Positions 12,081-23,952 of a DNA stretch of 64,000 nucleotides are shown here, in pieces. The translations under genes were made by a program, and so were the position numbers. This DNA comes from Phragmites australis. Lineage: Eukaryota; Streptophyta; Magnoliopsida; Poales; Poaceae. The notes beneath the pieces were generated by a model, which worked only from the letters and a program-made list of their open reading frames with translations, was not told the DNA's origin and made no database searches. The stretch spans positions 4,037,501-4,101,500 of the forward strand of contig NC_084942.1 of the NCBI RefSeq assembly GCF_958298935.1, written 5' to 3'. Position 1 is the first letter of the stretch, and each line of letters begins with the position of its first letter.

Positions 12081-13486
12081 ATTTTAAGTGATTCTATAAA
12101 TCTTCTTATTACTATGTTGCTAGATTATTGTTGCTTTTAGATGTAGAAAGGGTGTCGGGTTATTTATATTGTTAGAGGGAGATTTTGTTTATGATCGAGG
12201 TAATGTAGTGACTGGGGCTCATAGTTTGTATGTTCACAAAGTACTTTTAAATTTTTAAGGTATTTGGCGTCCACTTGAGAAGAGAATCCTTATGCAGTGG
12301 CAGGAATAAAAACATTCCTTCTTTCTAAAAAAAACTTAAGAAGAGAATGTACAGCCGGGCTTAAGTCTAGTTGGACGAAACCCTCAAGTTGTTCGCTACC
12401 AAACGAGCTACAGCATGTTCCCACATATTATACACTTTTGGATGCAGTATTTATGTCCAGGTAAATTTGCCTTTTGCAGCATTTGATTATGCGTATGAGC
12501 TATCTTTGCCCTTGTTAGTCCTAAGATTGTCTCATTATGTGTTCATTTCTTTTCATTAATTGCTTGGGTGACATCATGAAGCATATGTACTCTTAGCACC
12601 AAAGCAAGATCTCTTTTTCACAAATCGCATCAAAGCAAGATATACTCTAGTCCATTACCGAAAGTGATGAGTGTAGTTCAATGTGCAAGGATCAGCTAAA
12701 TAAAGACAGCCACATCTAATGTTCGTGGTTATCTGTTACACAAGCCAACACAAGCACATAGTGATGGGCGATTAATTAAGTATGATATATAGCAATCACC
12801 ACCTGCTCCTAAGTTGCCATGCATAATTAAGTAGTATTAGGCCTTCACATACACGTACATCTTCACATACACTATCATGTACGTATTATATGTTATTTGC
12901 TCTCTTAAGGTTACATATGTATTGTAGTATGACTATAATAACGACTTAGGCTGTGTGCACCGTTCGATGTAGAGGCTGAAATTTTATTCTATTATCTAAA
13001 AATGCACGTACATCATCACACCCAAATAATACACTTGTTGCCAACTTGCCATAACTAGCTAGATTATTCTTCTAAGTGAGGCGTGGATCGAGCACTTCGT
13101 GCAATAAGACCTTTGTCTTCTATTAATGCATCGAAACACGGTTCTCTTGCATGCTCAAGGGGGCAAAAACTAAGTGAGGTGAGTCGCACTGATGTAACAT
13201 CGTATAGATTCAAAGTGAACGCCCGCTTCATGGAAAGATTATACGAAAACGAAATCAGGCCCGCATAATATCTAACTAACATCTATGGGGCATATTTGCA
13301 ACATCTTGGGTGAGCTGAACTATGGCGTGCACTGTTGTGTGCAGTGTTGGCTAGACATTGACACGGATGTTGCAATCATACTCGAATTCGGTGTCCGATT
13401 CAGTAAAGATAATTTGAACACACGAAATATAATTTAAAATCCGACATAAATATCAAAGTCCAATTCAGAATTAAGATGTACTGCTA
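12081..13486. other. intergenic, no gene seen
   Basis: AT-rich DNA. Short frames exist on both strands but none shows a recognisable domain or splice structure. Confidence 0.4.
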
Positions 13487-15639
13487 AAAAACCTTCTTCA
13501 CTGCCGGCTCCGAAACCTCTGTCACTGTCGGTTTTAGAGCCGACAGTGGTTAACAAGCAGTGATAGTAGGGGACTATCACTGCTGGTTCCGTGGACCGGC
13601 AGTGAAAGGGATTATCACTGCGGCTGAAGGATTTGACCGGCAGTGACGCACTGGGTATCACTGTCTGCTGGTGGTTTCAGCCGGCAGTGATTCCCAAGGT
13701 ATCACTGCCGGCTAAAAGCTTCAGCCGACAATGTTGTGTCTCCCCCCTTCTACTCCGGCCCTGTCCTCCCTCTCTCTCCTCGATCTCTCCGTCTCTCTCC
13801 CACTCAATACATGCATACAATGAGATATATGTAATGTAAATCAATAATAAATGCACCTTTATTAATACATAGTAATTCATGTCACACATGTATACATAAT
13901 AGTTCTCACATGTCACCAGAGTTGAGCCAGTCCAGTATTCTTCTATCTCTCCCGCAATGAGGATCGCATCTCCGCACGGACGGCTGATGGCGTCTGTACG
14001 TGCGGGCACGCGGGGGGTGGGGGCGATGGTGGTGGAGCGAAGGACCTGGCCACACCTGATCGACCGCAGCGTCGCCTAAGCTCCAGGCTCACCAGCGTGT
14101 AGAAGACATCGATGTCTGACTCCTGAACGCTAGTACAGTTTGAGCATATCAAAATACAAGAGAATATTCAAGAGTATTCATTACATATGATCTTGAGATA
14201 AAAGGACAACAAGCCATAAAATACAATATCTCTCATCATGTATATAGAAAGTAATGGACAATAGGAACATAATTTATGTAAAAGTGCTCTCAGATATCGA
14301 GTAACAATTGACCCTAGAACTGTTAAAGTTCTACTTCCTAATTGTTCTAGTAAATATATCATAGACATGACGATGTTTCTGATATTTTAGCCAGCAAATA
14401 GAGCTTGATCTAGTTCTTCAAAATTTAAGACATCCTCGTGGATATGGCTGCTATGCTAACAAAGTGCAGAAACTCTAAACAGAACAAATAAAAAAGTACC
14501 GATGCAGGAGAACTAAATATCAATTTGCAAAATGACTGCTCAGAGAAGCTAACATAACAATTTACCAAGTATCAAGTATATTAGACAAACTTTGAACTCA
14601 TAGCAGCAGACATCTAGGGATCAATTTAATATGTATTGCACTGGATAGCTAAACCAATATGGATTTCTTAGTGTACATGTATAGAACTGAACATACAACA
14701 AGTAACATCCAAGTCTATGCTAGTGTACTCAGAAATCAAGCCTAGTCTCAGTGCATTCTTTCATCATAGAGCATAAAACACATGTAACTTGTTGTCCAGA
14801 TTAACAGAGTAGGGAGGAAGGTGATGATAAAATTTACCTTTGCTCTATCAGTCGGTGAGGCGCGCGGGCGCGGACGACAGAGGCACGAGCGGGACAAGGG
14901 ACGGAGACGGCGGCCTCCAGGATGGGGACGACGGGGCTCCGAGGACGACGGTGTTGGGGAGGAGGCGACGGGGATGACAGCGTCAGGGAGGAGGCGGCAG
15001 GAGGTGTTTCGGCGCGGAGGGCTCATGTAGGGAAAATTTTTCTAAGTGTCAAAGGGCGAGCGTCGAGCAATTATATAGGGGAGGGCTTTCACTACCGGCT
15101 CAATCTGAGCACTGGCAGTGAAAGAGTACCTTCACGTTGGCTCAATAGGATGACCGGCAATAAATCCACCGGTAATGAAAGTAGTTTCACTACTGGTCTA
15201 GGATGAAAAAAATTATTTTAGTTTCGCGCACGCACCCAGAGAATCGAACCCACAACCCACACCAAGTAAGAACGAACAAACCGTTGGGCTACTCAAGAGT
15301 TTTCGATTGAGTTTGCACTATCTATATTTAATAACATTCTGTTTACCTAAAATCCTAATACATATTTATTTAAATTTGAAAGAGTATCTTCACTGCCAGC
15401 TCAATAGGACGATTGGCAGTGAAACTACTTTCACTGCCGGTAGTCAGTGAAAGTAGTTTCACTGCTGGCATAATATGTCCACCGGCAGTGAAACCCTTTT
15501 CACTGTTGGTACCGCGAGGTGCAAAAAATTTGTTTTAGTTTCACGCGCGCAAAGAGAAATTGAAGCTTCCATAACAAAAGTGAGATATAATTACATCTAA
15601 AACAGATTCATACATAGTAATTAATACAATTTAGCTACT

Positions 15640-16300
15640 TTGTCTTAACGATTCACCTTTCATTATGATCACGATGTACATAGGGAGGTTTATCGGTGCC
15701 TAGGTCGATGTCCTCTCCGAAAGGAGGTAGCGTGTCGAGTTGATTGTAGTCTTCCTCGTCAATAATATTTTTCACTCCGATAATATTTCTTTTCTTTAAA
15801 GAACCACGTGGCACTTCTCCTTATTAGCCTGGTCCAGATCTTTTACATAGAAGACTTGTATAACATCATTCACAAGTATGAATGGTTCTTCTCTGTATCC
15901 AACAAGTTTTCGATCCACTGTAGTCATACCGTATTTGTCGATCTTCAGACCCCCTAGGAGTTTGATCTATTGGCACCGGAAAAGAGAAACATTTAATACT
16001 CCATAGTCGAGCTCCCAGATCTCATCTATAAATTCGTAGTAGGTCTCCCTATTTTCATTATAGTCGTAGGCATATATACAGACACCACTATTTTGGTTGT
16101 AGCTCTTATTATCCTGAGTTCTCGTATAAAATGTATAGCCATTTATGTTATACCCTTGGAATGTGAAGATTGTAGTTGACGGTTCGTGAGCCAACATATT
16201 CAACTGATATGGGTAGCATCTTCTGGTGTTCTTCAACATATGGGTCCACTATAACTAATTATTGCAGAACTGCGAAATGTGCTTGCGTGAATGAAACGGA
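15640..16300 (-). pseudogene. DUF4216 fragment of a CACTA transposon protein
   Basis: A minus-strand frame from 16239 to 15967 is open and reads through motifs typical of DUF4216, the C-terminal domain next to TNP2-type transposase in plant CACTA elements: INGYTFYTRTQDNKSYNQNS, then ETYYEFIDEIWELDYG and VSLFRCQ. After a stop the same frame continues as DKYGMTTVDRKLVGYREEPF and VNDVIQVFYVKDLDQ. The stop and later frame breaks make it a pseudogene. I see no transposase catalytic core in the window. Confidence 0.82.
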
Positions 16301-16396
16301 GTTGTTAGTGTGGAATGAGTTTGCACCTATCGTCCATTTCCTCTATAATCTCCTCTCATGGCGAGATACAGATACACAAATGGATTTAAGATTCAT

Positions 16397-16659
16397 CACT
16401 GCTACAAAACTACCGACACACCAAGTGATGTAGAGATATCACTGTCGGTAGTAGATTAAACCAACAGTGATGAGATATATGTGCATCACTATCAGCTCAA
16501 TCCATCAGCCGACAGTGATGACATTTATCACTATCGGTTTATAAGCCACGATGACTGATTCTTCTTTTGCGGCTAATGAACCAATAATGATGTTTTATCA
16601 CTGTCGATTAAAAAAATGATAATAATTAACCGACATATAAACCCAATTATATGGTAGTG
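16397..16659. mobile_element. small CACTA-like terminal unit (about 263 bp)
   Basis: Begins CACTGCTACAAAACTACC and ends ATATGGTAGTG, so both ends carry the CACT(A/G)C terminus. It contains several copies of ATCACTGTCGG and its complement. It may be a separate MITE or the right arm of the larger CACTA remnant. No clear target duplication. Confidence 0.45.
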
Positions 16660-16949
16660 ATATCCGATTCGATAAAAAAAAAAATAGACACGGTGCTCAG
16701 CACAACATTGGTGAGGCTTACGGCAGAGACGCATATCACGTTGCAGAGAATTTGCTCATAAAGCTCTCGAGGTTGATGGGCAGGCTACGTAAGCCTGGGA
16801 CTGAAGGAGCACTGCTGTCGGCCATTACATGGTTCACCCGTTCCTACTAATATTCCTTCCTTTTGGCCTCTTTGACAAAAAGAGATGGCATCTATCCTTC
16901 TTGGTGTGTCACTTGAGGAGAGCCATTTTTTATAATACTATTTTTCGTA

Positions 16950-17496
16950 TCTTTCTATTATATAAAATATGAGTTAGTTTATATGTGATATCTTTTCTTA
17001 CTCTTCTTCGATTTTTTTTTAAATTTAAATAATTTATTCACTTTTGTCATTTATTCTTGTCTTCTACCCTTTCTATCTGATTAACAGCTACAGATATGTG
17101 ATATGTTTTACTATTAAAAATTAATAAAGAAATTTCTATTATATAAAATACAAGTTAGTTGATATGTCACATCTTCTCACACTCTTCTCCTATTTAATAA
17201 AAATTCCTAAAATTCGAATAATTTAGTCACCTCCAGCCTCCCTGTCTTGTTACCGACTACGGATACGTGACATGTTTTACTAATAAAAATAAAGAAAGAA
17301 ATTAGAAGGAAAATTAGCGGATAATCTTCTCTTTTTTTTCAGATTCCATCTGAAATCAAACTACAGCATCGCTTTTGACGTATTTATTCGGCGACGCTCC
17401 CATAACATATCCACATCTCCATACCTTAAATTTGTAATTAATGGTACCGTATCTAATATTTATATTTTTATTGTAACCCACGGGGACATAGCTAGT
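16950..17496 (+). mobile_element. candidate non-autonomous Helitron
   Basis: The left end is TCTTTCTATTATATAAAA, like grass Helitron 5' ends that start with TC. The right end is CCCACGGGGACATAGCTAGT followed by T, similar to the Helitron 3' CTAGT end preceded by a short GC-rich stem. The 5'-end-like sequence occurs again near 17133, so one 3' end has two candidate starts. No RepHel protein. Moderate support only. Confidence 0.45.
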
Positions 17497-18806
17497 ATTT
17501 GACTAATAAATCACATTCCAACAGTCAGTACCCTACAAAACTTATCAACATTCGTACCTGACGCAATACAATCCAAGAATCGACAATCCGTACCTGGTTT
17601 GTGTTGTACGGATCGATTGAAATCACTTCTCAATCCTGCTTGGCGAAAAACCATATATCCTTCAAACATGGCGGAGTACAAAAACTCACTAAGCTACATT
17701 TCATTTTCATGGTACGTCAGGTATGGTGCTGTTGTTGTTATGCCATGTACATTCTCGAGATTCAAATTGAAAGGTAAATAAAATTAAGACTCCTACTATT
17801 AAGATATTATGTTTTGAAAATGCCTCTTCATAGCAAATTTCAACAAACTGCATCACCTCACATGATAAATACAGACTGTTAGTATATATTAGCAGTCAAA
17901 GTTGATAAGGTTTGTCGATCCAAAAACATCATACATCTTTTAATGGAGTGGTCATGTTGAAGGAGGAGAAATGAAATGCGATCGTGGCCAGATATCCTTA
18001 AAAAAAACTCTCTTAAAAACAACATTCCCTCGATAAGCAATGCCTACATAAAAGCTTATCCACAAGGTGCAGCAATGCCTACTACACTCGGGTCTTTCGA
18101 GTAATCATCAAAGACACAACACGAATTCAGACACCAGTGCCTTGCCGTGGCTGCAAGGCACTTGAGAAGCCATGAAAGCTGCTGAATGCTACAAAAGTCT
18201 CTTCCAAACCTTTCCCTTTCACTGGTAAAGGTGAAAGGTCGAAGCATGCATATCGGCATACGTGGTTGGTTCAGCTAGCAGGAAGTGCTAGTACATTTTG
18301 TAGTGGATGACCGGTCCTACCCAAGCCAGTTTAATAGGCAGCAAAATGTGAGTGTCATGGTTATCCATTTGTGCAGAGAAGGCTTGAAAGGTTGGGACTT
18401 GGAGAAGATTGCAAGGGATTGCAATAAGCTTTCCAAAGGTTGAGGTGTGAGGCCTGCTGCAGTCAATCATATGCATGGGCAGCCTTTCTAGAAGGAAGTT
18501 CTACCCCCATGTTTGTTGGTCTGATCTTGGTTGGCCCCAATTAACACCTCTCTTTTCTGCCAAAATTAACCAAGATCGTACACATGGACCAAAACTAATT
18601 ATGATCTGCGATCGAGGAAAACAAATTATGATCGTACACTTGCCACTCAACTTTGCCTCTCCCAACTCTTGTTTGAGTTCTGCACACGTGAATAGCATGA
18701 TGGATAGGATCACAGGAAGGACTTTGCAGCTCCTTTTCCTATCCATATGACCATACCTCAGTTTTCAGTCTAAAATAGATTAGGTGTGATAGTGGACCAC
18801 ATAACC
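17497..18806. other. intergenic, no gene seen
   Basis: AT-rich sequence with short frames on both strands and no recognisable domain. Confidence 0.35.
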
Positions 18807-19405
18807 CCTTTTTTTAACGAACAAGACAGGAGAGTTGCCGATTATATTGATAAAGAAGAAGATCCAAACTGGGCAAAACAACACCCCAAAAGGGGGAAAG
18901 TGACGAAACAACAACCACTACAACTAAGGCAAAAAGACAATAACAATGCTCATGACAAAAACAACAACAATGACGACGACTATCAACAACGGCCGGTTGG
19001 ACGAAAGTCCCAACACGCGCCACACCACCTCAATCACCAACATGCCGTCCCGAAGAGCACGACTGCCCTCCACCGAACCGACCACCGCCATGTAGGGCCG
19101 GCTGCCGTCGAGCCACCGTGCCTCGCAGAGCCACCACCATCGCAACCACCGGACACTGGCCGCCATCGACGGAGCACCATCTGACCACCATATCGCCAGA
19201 TCGCCGAGCACCGGACTAGCCGCCGTCGTGGCGCCAAGCCATCGCCAGCCCCAACACAACTCAACTCGTGTTTGCAAGCGTCGAAACCCCGGTCTTAACC
19301 AAGCGTAAAGGAAGCTGTCGCGAAGACGACCGCACCGCACCGAGAAGGTAGCCGTTGTGCGGGACCCGTTGCCGCACTGCATAGATCCACCGATAGAAGC
19401 AATGA
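18807..19405 (-). mobile_element. 5'-truncated LINE 3' end
   Basis: On the minus strand it ends ATCGGCAACTCTCCTGTC..GTTCGTTAAAAAAA, the same style of tail as the larger LINE that ends near 42825. A duplication ACATAACC flanks it: 18799-18806 on the left, and on the right split by a later MITE (19406-19410 plus 19694-19696). The GC-rich interior has open frames on both strands but no RT motif. Confidence 0.6.
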
Positions 19406-19410
19406 ACATA

Positions 19411-19690
19411 GGCCCTGTTTGTTTTAGCTTATTGCTGGCTTCTGCTTCTTAGAAGCCAAAAGCTGAAACAAACAGACTAGCTTATTGTTGGTTTTTGAAA
19501 AGCTGTCTTCTGATGAAATGAACTAAAAGTTAATAAACTGGCTGAGAGTGACTTTTCTAGCTTTTGGTATACTAAGGACCTAAAATTTCTCGTAAAAGCT
19601 AACAGTCAAAAGCCAAAAGCCATAAGCAGCTTTTAGCAAAAACTGCTTTTCAGCAAAAGCCCACAAGTTTCAGCTATGCCAAACAGGGTC
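19411..19690. mobile_element. MITE (280 bp) with GGCCCTGTTTG termini
   Basis: The termini GGCCCTGTTTG and CAAACAGGGTC are inverted repeats; the interior repeats AAAAGC/GCTTTT motifs. It is flanked by ATA on both sides (19408-19410 and 19691-19693), a 3-bp duplication of PIF/Harbinger size. It sits inside the target duplication of the neighbouring LINE, so it is the younger insertion. Confidence 0.65.
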
Positions 19691-19809
19691 ATAACCTAAC
19701 AGTAGCATTATTTCACGTGCTATATATATAGGAGTATGTACATCTTAGAAAGTAGTATATACACCTTAGAAAAAAATATTTCATTTATAAAGAAATATAT
19801 ATATCTCAG

Positions 19810-19811
<2 letters not shown>

Positions 19812-19872
<61 letters not shown>
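19812..19872. repeat. (TA)n microsatellite, about 61 bp
   Basis: Uninterrupted alternating TA. Frames reading IYIYIY through it are artefacts. Confidence 0.97.
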
Positions 19873-19876
<4 letters not shown>

Positions 19877-20109
19877 ATGTGCTGCTGCAGTTATGTCTAG
19901 AAATGTTTCAACTTGCATGCACAAGGCTGAGAGAGAAGATGGTAGATTGAACTCTAGCCACGCGGGTTCAAGCAATCAACTCATCCTAAATGCGATAACC
20001 CGTCTTGATTTAGTTAAAAAGAGATCCAAGCAGGGCTGGCCCTACGGGGGTCAAGCGGGGTGGCCGCCCCGGGCCCCCAAAACCATGGAGCCCTTTTCAT
20101 ATATATGTG

Positions 20110-20215
<106 letters not shown>

Positions 20216-20601
20216 CAATCCGTATGATAACATATAGAACTAGGTCTAAAATAATAGGTAGGCTTAATAGTCTGTATAGTAAGACGCATGTGGCCTGGTT
20301 CCTTCGATCCATAAAAAATCAAGTGACATGTCTCCATGCCTTGCCCATTTAGTTGTTTGCCTGTTTCATATTTTCTTTTGTCCAGTCAGTCTAGTTTTCT
20401 ACGTTTCGTGAAACCACGACTCCAAGGCATTCCAAATGCGCGCAGTTTCGATTGAGGACAGGCATCAGCCATTGCCATATGAGTTTTCGTCGTTGGTTTT
20501 TGTCCTTTATAGTTTCTACTCCACCTCAAATGGATAAGACCCTTGCTGAGATCGCACGTTTGAAATATAAAAAAGTCTCCGCTCGCTCTGGTGATCGATG
20601 G

Positions 20602-20894
20602 TGTTGAAACTATTTACCGCTACAGTGCCGAAGGGGTATTGCAGCCATGAACAGTACCGGAAGGGTCCGATCCAGGTAAAGAGAGAGGAGTGCATGTGAG
20701 AGAGAGAAAATCCCCCTCCTTTTGACCTCTTGGGTCCTTTATATAGATGAGTGGGAGAGGTGAAACTTCCTCTCCACTCCTTGGTGGGGTACAAATATTA
20801 CAAGGAGACCTTTTGACCTTTACATGGGCTGTTTAGTTACATGGGAGGCTTGGTTACATCGGCTCTTTTGTGGGCCTAGGCCCTTCCCCCAACA
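20602..20894 (-). repeat. left LTR of the LARD-like element
   Basis: 293 bp, begins TGTTGAAACTATTTACC and ends CCTTCCCCCAACA. It aligns along its full length with 23660-23952. Confidence 0.9.
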
Positions 20895-22012
20895 GTAGCC
20901 CCTCAGCTGTAAGTTCCGATGGGACAGCGGGACGAATAGCTACAACTAGGAAAGGGCCTAGGTTTATTGCTGACATGTACGCATCGCTAAAAACTTCATC
21001 CAAAAACCCAGTGGGAAAAAAGGGCATGGAGAAAAGAGCGCGTACATGTCGCTGGTTCTTTACATGGTTGCCATAGCTAGATACATTCTTATAACTATGC
21101 TTCGTATTGCCCAGCGAAGGCTGAGGGCTTTGGTGCTCGGCGAAGGTACTTCTTCCTCCATAGCCGAAGTTGAAGGCACACTTTCGTCTTGCTCGTCGAA
21201 GGGGGTTTTGGGCGAAGCCTATTCCCGAGGCTTCGGGAGGTGCTCCTCCGTAGTGGAAGTTGAAAGTTCTTTGCCCGGTTCGACGAAGGGATTTTCGACG
21301 AAGGCAGGGGCCGAAGACTAATGCTGAGGCTCCGGCGGGCGCGACTTCTACGTAGCCGACGTAGTAGAGGTTGAAGGCTGACGATGTAGCTTGCCAAAGT
21401 AGATGATGTCCTCATCTCCGCTCACGTGCACCGGTCAAACTCTTGGGACCCTGGGTGAGATTTTAAACCGGGTACCTTCCGTAGCCCCTCTGGCCGGTGT
21501 TCGTGAGTGATAAGGATGCCACACAATTGATATAGTCGAGTTCGGAGTAGGCGAGGTCGTCACGGTCGGAGCCCCTCTGTCGACGTAGAAGGTGGGCAAA
21601 GTCAACGGAGGGGAAGTTGATGAAGGCAAAGGTGTCATGGACGAAGGCCCTTTGGTCGACGTAGTCGTAGCCGACGGAGGCGTAGGCGTCGTGGCTGCAG
21701 CCCCTCAGGTTGACGTAGTTGGAGTCGTCAGAGTCGAAGTCGTCGCAGCCGTAGTTGTCGGCCGAAGTCCTGCTGGTCGACGTAGTCGGAGTAGACGGAG
21801 GCGTAGATGCCACGGCCATAGTCGAAGGCCGAAGCCCCTCTGATGAAGTTGGATTTGATGGAGGCGTAGACGCCGCGGCTGTAGCCCCTCTGGCCGGCGT
21901 AGTCGTTGCCGACAAAGGCGTAGTAGCCGTGGCCATAGGTCATCCTACCGACATAGTCGTAACTGACGGAGGCATAGTCGACATGGCCAAAGGCGTCGGT
22001 CGAAGCCCCCTA

Positions 22013-22165
22013 GTCGACGTACAAGTCGATGAAGGTGAAGATGTCATGGCTGGAGCCCCTTTGGTCAACGTACAAGTCGATGAAGGCGAAGATGTCGTGG
22101 CTGGAGCCCCTCTGGTCGACGTACAAGTCGATGAAGGCAAAGATGTCATGACTGGAGCCCCTTTG
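22013..22165. repeat. three 51-bp tandem repeats inside the LARD-like element
   Basis: Units start at 22013, 22064 and 22115, with a partial unit from 22166; each opens GTCGACGTACAAGTCGATG (GTCAACG in the second). More diverged copies extend back to about 21590. Because 51 is a multiple of three, the array is open in several frames and looks like a 17-residue protein repeat (VDVQVDEGEDVMAGAPL) on the plus strand. I regard this as repeat-driven, not a gene. Confidence 0.9.
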
Positions 22166-22737
22166 GTCGACGTAGTCGGAATTGACGCAGGCGACGTCGT
22201 TGCGACCGAAGGCCCCTCTAGCTGAAGTAGACTGGTGCGAAGCCATGGAGGGTTCCATCCGGAGTCTTATCGACGTTGTCGAAGCTGAAGGTGAGGGAAA
22301 CTCTATCTGAGTTGATGCCAATGCCGAAGGTGACGATGAATCGATGTCGAATGTGCCAACATGGCCGAAGTAGTAGCCACTATCGACGAAGGTGGTCGGC
22401 AATGCACCGTGTACGAAGGGACCTTCGGATCCATGGAGCGCAAAGGGCCATGTCTTCAAGACTTACTGCCTGAGGTCCGAGTGTAGCGTTGCTTTTGCCT
22501 GATGGTGAGCGGTATCTCAGTCCTCTTTGGCGGGTCCTTCGCCTGCCTTTTCAGTCGATTGGTGCGCTGCCTTTATCTAAAGACTAGTGGCACTTCGACT
22601 TCCTGTCCTACAGGATAGTGGGTGCTTTGCATCCTTTTTCGAGACGAAAAACACATTATAATCGAAGTATGTTAAGTGTGTGTACATGAAGAATAAATAA
22701 TTGAATGCATTGATGTAATCCGAAGACATGGTTGGTC

Positions 22738-23125
22738 TTCGGTGCGGGGGCAGCCACTCTTAGCCCCATCTTTTATTTTAAGTCGAGAGGTGTGCTGCCT
22801 TTGTTTTAAGGTCAAGTAGCACTTCGGCCTTTTTCTCCCCGAAGGACTCTTTTGCCTTCGGTGCGGGGGCAGGCACTCTTAGCCCCCATCTTTTGTTTCT
22901 CGAATGACTCTTTTGCCTTTGGTGCGGGGGCAGGCACTCTTAGCCCCCATATTTTAAGTCGAGAGGTGCGATGCCTTTGCTTTAAAGGACAAGAAGCACT
23001 TTGGCTTTTGTTCCCGAAGGTCTCTTTTGCCTTCGGTGTGGGGGCAGGTACTCTTAGCCCCCATCTTTTTATGATCCGAAGATTCAATCGAATCTTCGAA
23101 GTGAGGGTAGGCACTCTTAGGCCTC
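22738..23125. repeat. dispersed repeats CTTCGGTGCGGGGGCAGGCA
   Basis: About five copies of a block reading TTCGGTGCGGGGGCAGGCA and then CTCTTAGCCCCCATC, starting near 22739, 22857, 22917, 23034 and 23096. Spacing is about 60-120 bp and irregular. They form the other half of the LARD-like interior. Not a CRISPR array. Confidence 0.85.
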
Positions 23126-23659
23126 GTCTTGTATGCATGTGTTAAATTAATGCAAGAAAAGTACAAATTGAAGAATAAATGCTTCGGCATAAGAATAAAT
23201 GTAGCAGTAAAGGATAAATCCTTCGGCGTGAGGGATAAGCCCCATTCTATGAAGATTAAAAATTCCTGTATATGAGCAACAAGAGCCTTCTCATGCGAAG
23301 GTTAAAAACCTGTATGAGGAATAATTATTCCCTCGAGCGAAGGGTAAAATCATGCATATGCAAAGAACAAACGCTTTGACATACAAAATAAAAGTAAATA
23401 ATGAATAGAATAAATAATCCCTCTCGCGAAGTGTGAGATTCTTGCATCTGTAGAGAATAGATGCTTCGATGCAAATAAATAAGGCAAGCGTAAAGAGGAC
23501 TTCGGCAACTGTGCCAAGGATAAACGATTTGACACACATGTTATGCAAGTGTTAAAAAAAAACATACGCGAAGAATAAATATCTCGATGCACTTATGCAA
23601 TGCAAAACGTGCGAAGCGAATGCATTCCCATGTGATGATGAGTAATGAGGATATGCACG

Positions 23660-23952
23660 CATGCAAACTATTTCCCGCTACAGTGCCGAAGGGGTACTGC
23701 AGCCATGAACAGTACCGAAAGGGTCCGATCCAGGTAAAGAGAGAGGAGTGCACATGTGAGAGAGAAAATCCCCCTCCTCTTGACCTCTTGGGTCCTTTAT
23801 ATAGGTGAGTAGGAGAGGTGAAACTTTCTCTCCACTCCTTGGTAGGGTATAAATATTACAAAGAAACCCTTGAACCTTAACATGGGCTGCTTAGTTACAT
23901 GGGAGGCTTAGTTACATGGGCTTTTTTGTGGGCTTGGGCCCTTCCCCTAATA
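23660..23952 (-). repeat. right LTR of the LARD-like element
   Basis: 293 bp, matching the left LTR with scattered substitutions. Its outer end reads CCCCTAATA instead of CCCCCAACA, a worn terminus. Confidence 0.9.

Larger units (their letters stand above)
13487..16659 (-). mobile_element. CACTA (En/Spm-like) transposon remnant
   Basis: Dense subterminal repeats of the type CACTGCCGGCT / AGCCGGCAGTG, in both orientations, occur at 13490-13740, 15085-15205, 15380-15520 and 16430-16620. Such arrays are the hallmark of plant CACTA elements. A DUF4216 fragment of the CACTA-encoded protein lies between them on the minus strand. The block spacing suggests a deletion derivative or two overlapping elements. 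The outermost CACTA termini are worn and no clear 3-bp duplication was found. Confidence 0.72.
20602..23952 (-). mobile_element. complete non-autonomous LTR element (LARD-like), 3351 bp
   Basis: Two direct repeats of 293 bp bound it: 20602-20894 and 23660-23952. The target duplication is GATGG at 20597-20601 and 23953-23957, a perfect 5 bp. The left LTR has TGTTG..CAACA ends; the right one is slightly worn. Minus orientation is favoured: on that strand each LTR has a TATA box (CTATATAAAGG at 20736-20746), and a purine-rich tract (CAGCTGAGGGGC) precedes the LTR at 20602-20894. The interior has no gag or pol motif, only short-period repeats, so it must have been moved by another element's proteins. 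Confidence 0.88.

Noticed and set aside
15213..15290. Possible tRNA-like sequence (CGAACCCACAACCC)
   Set aside because: No cloverleaf could be built around it; it lies inside the CACTA remnant.
18786..19409. Overlapping 130-160 residue frames on both strands
   Set aside because: They lie in a GC-rich truncated LINE tail and show no domain.
21755..22459. Repeat protein on either strand (17-residue units)
   Set aside because: Frames are open on both strands because the repeat unit is 51 bp; no start context, domain or codon bias supports a gene.
22738..23125. Regular repeats that might suggest a CRISPR array
   Set aside because: Spacing is irregular, the repeats are imperfect, and this is plant DNA inside an LTR element.
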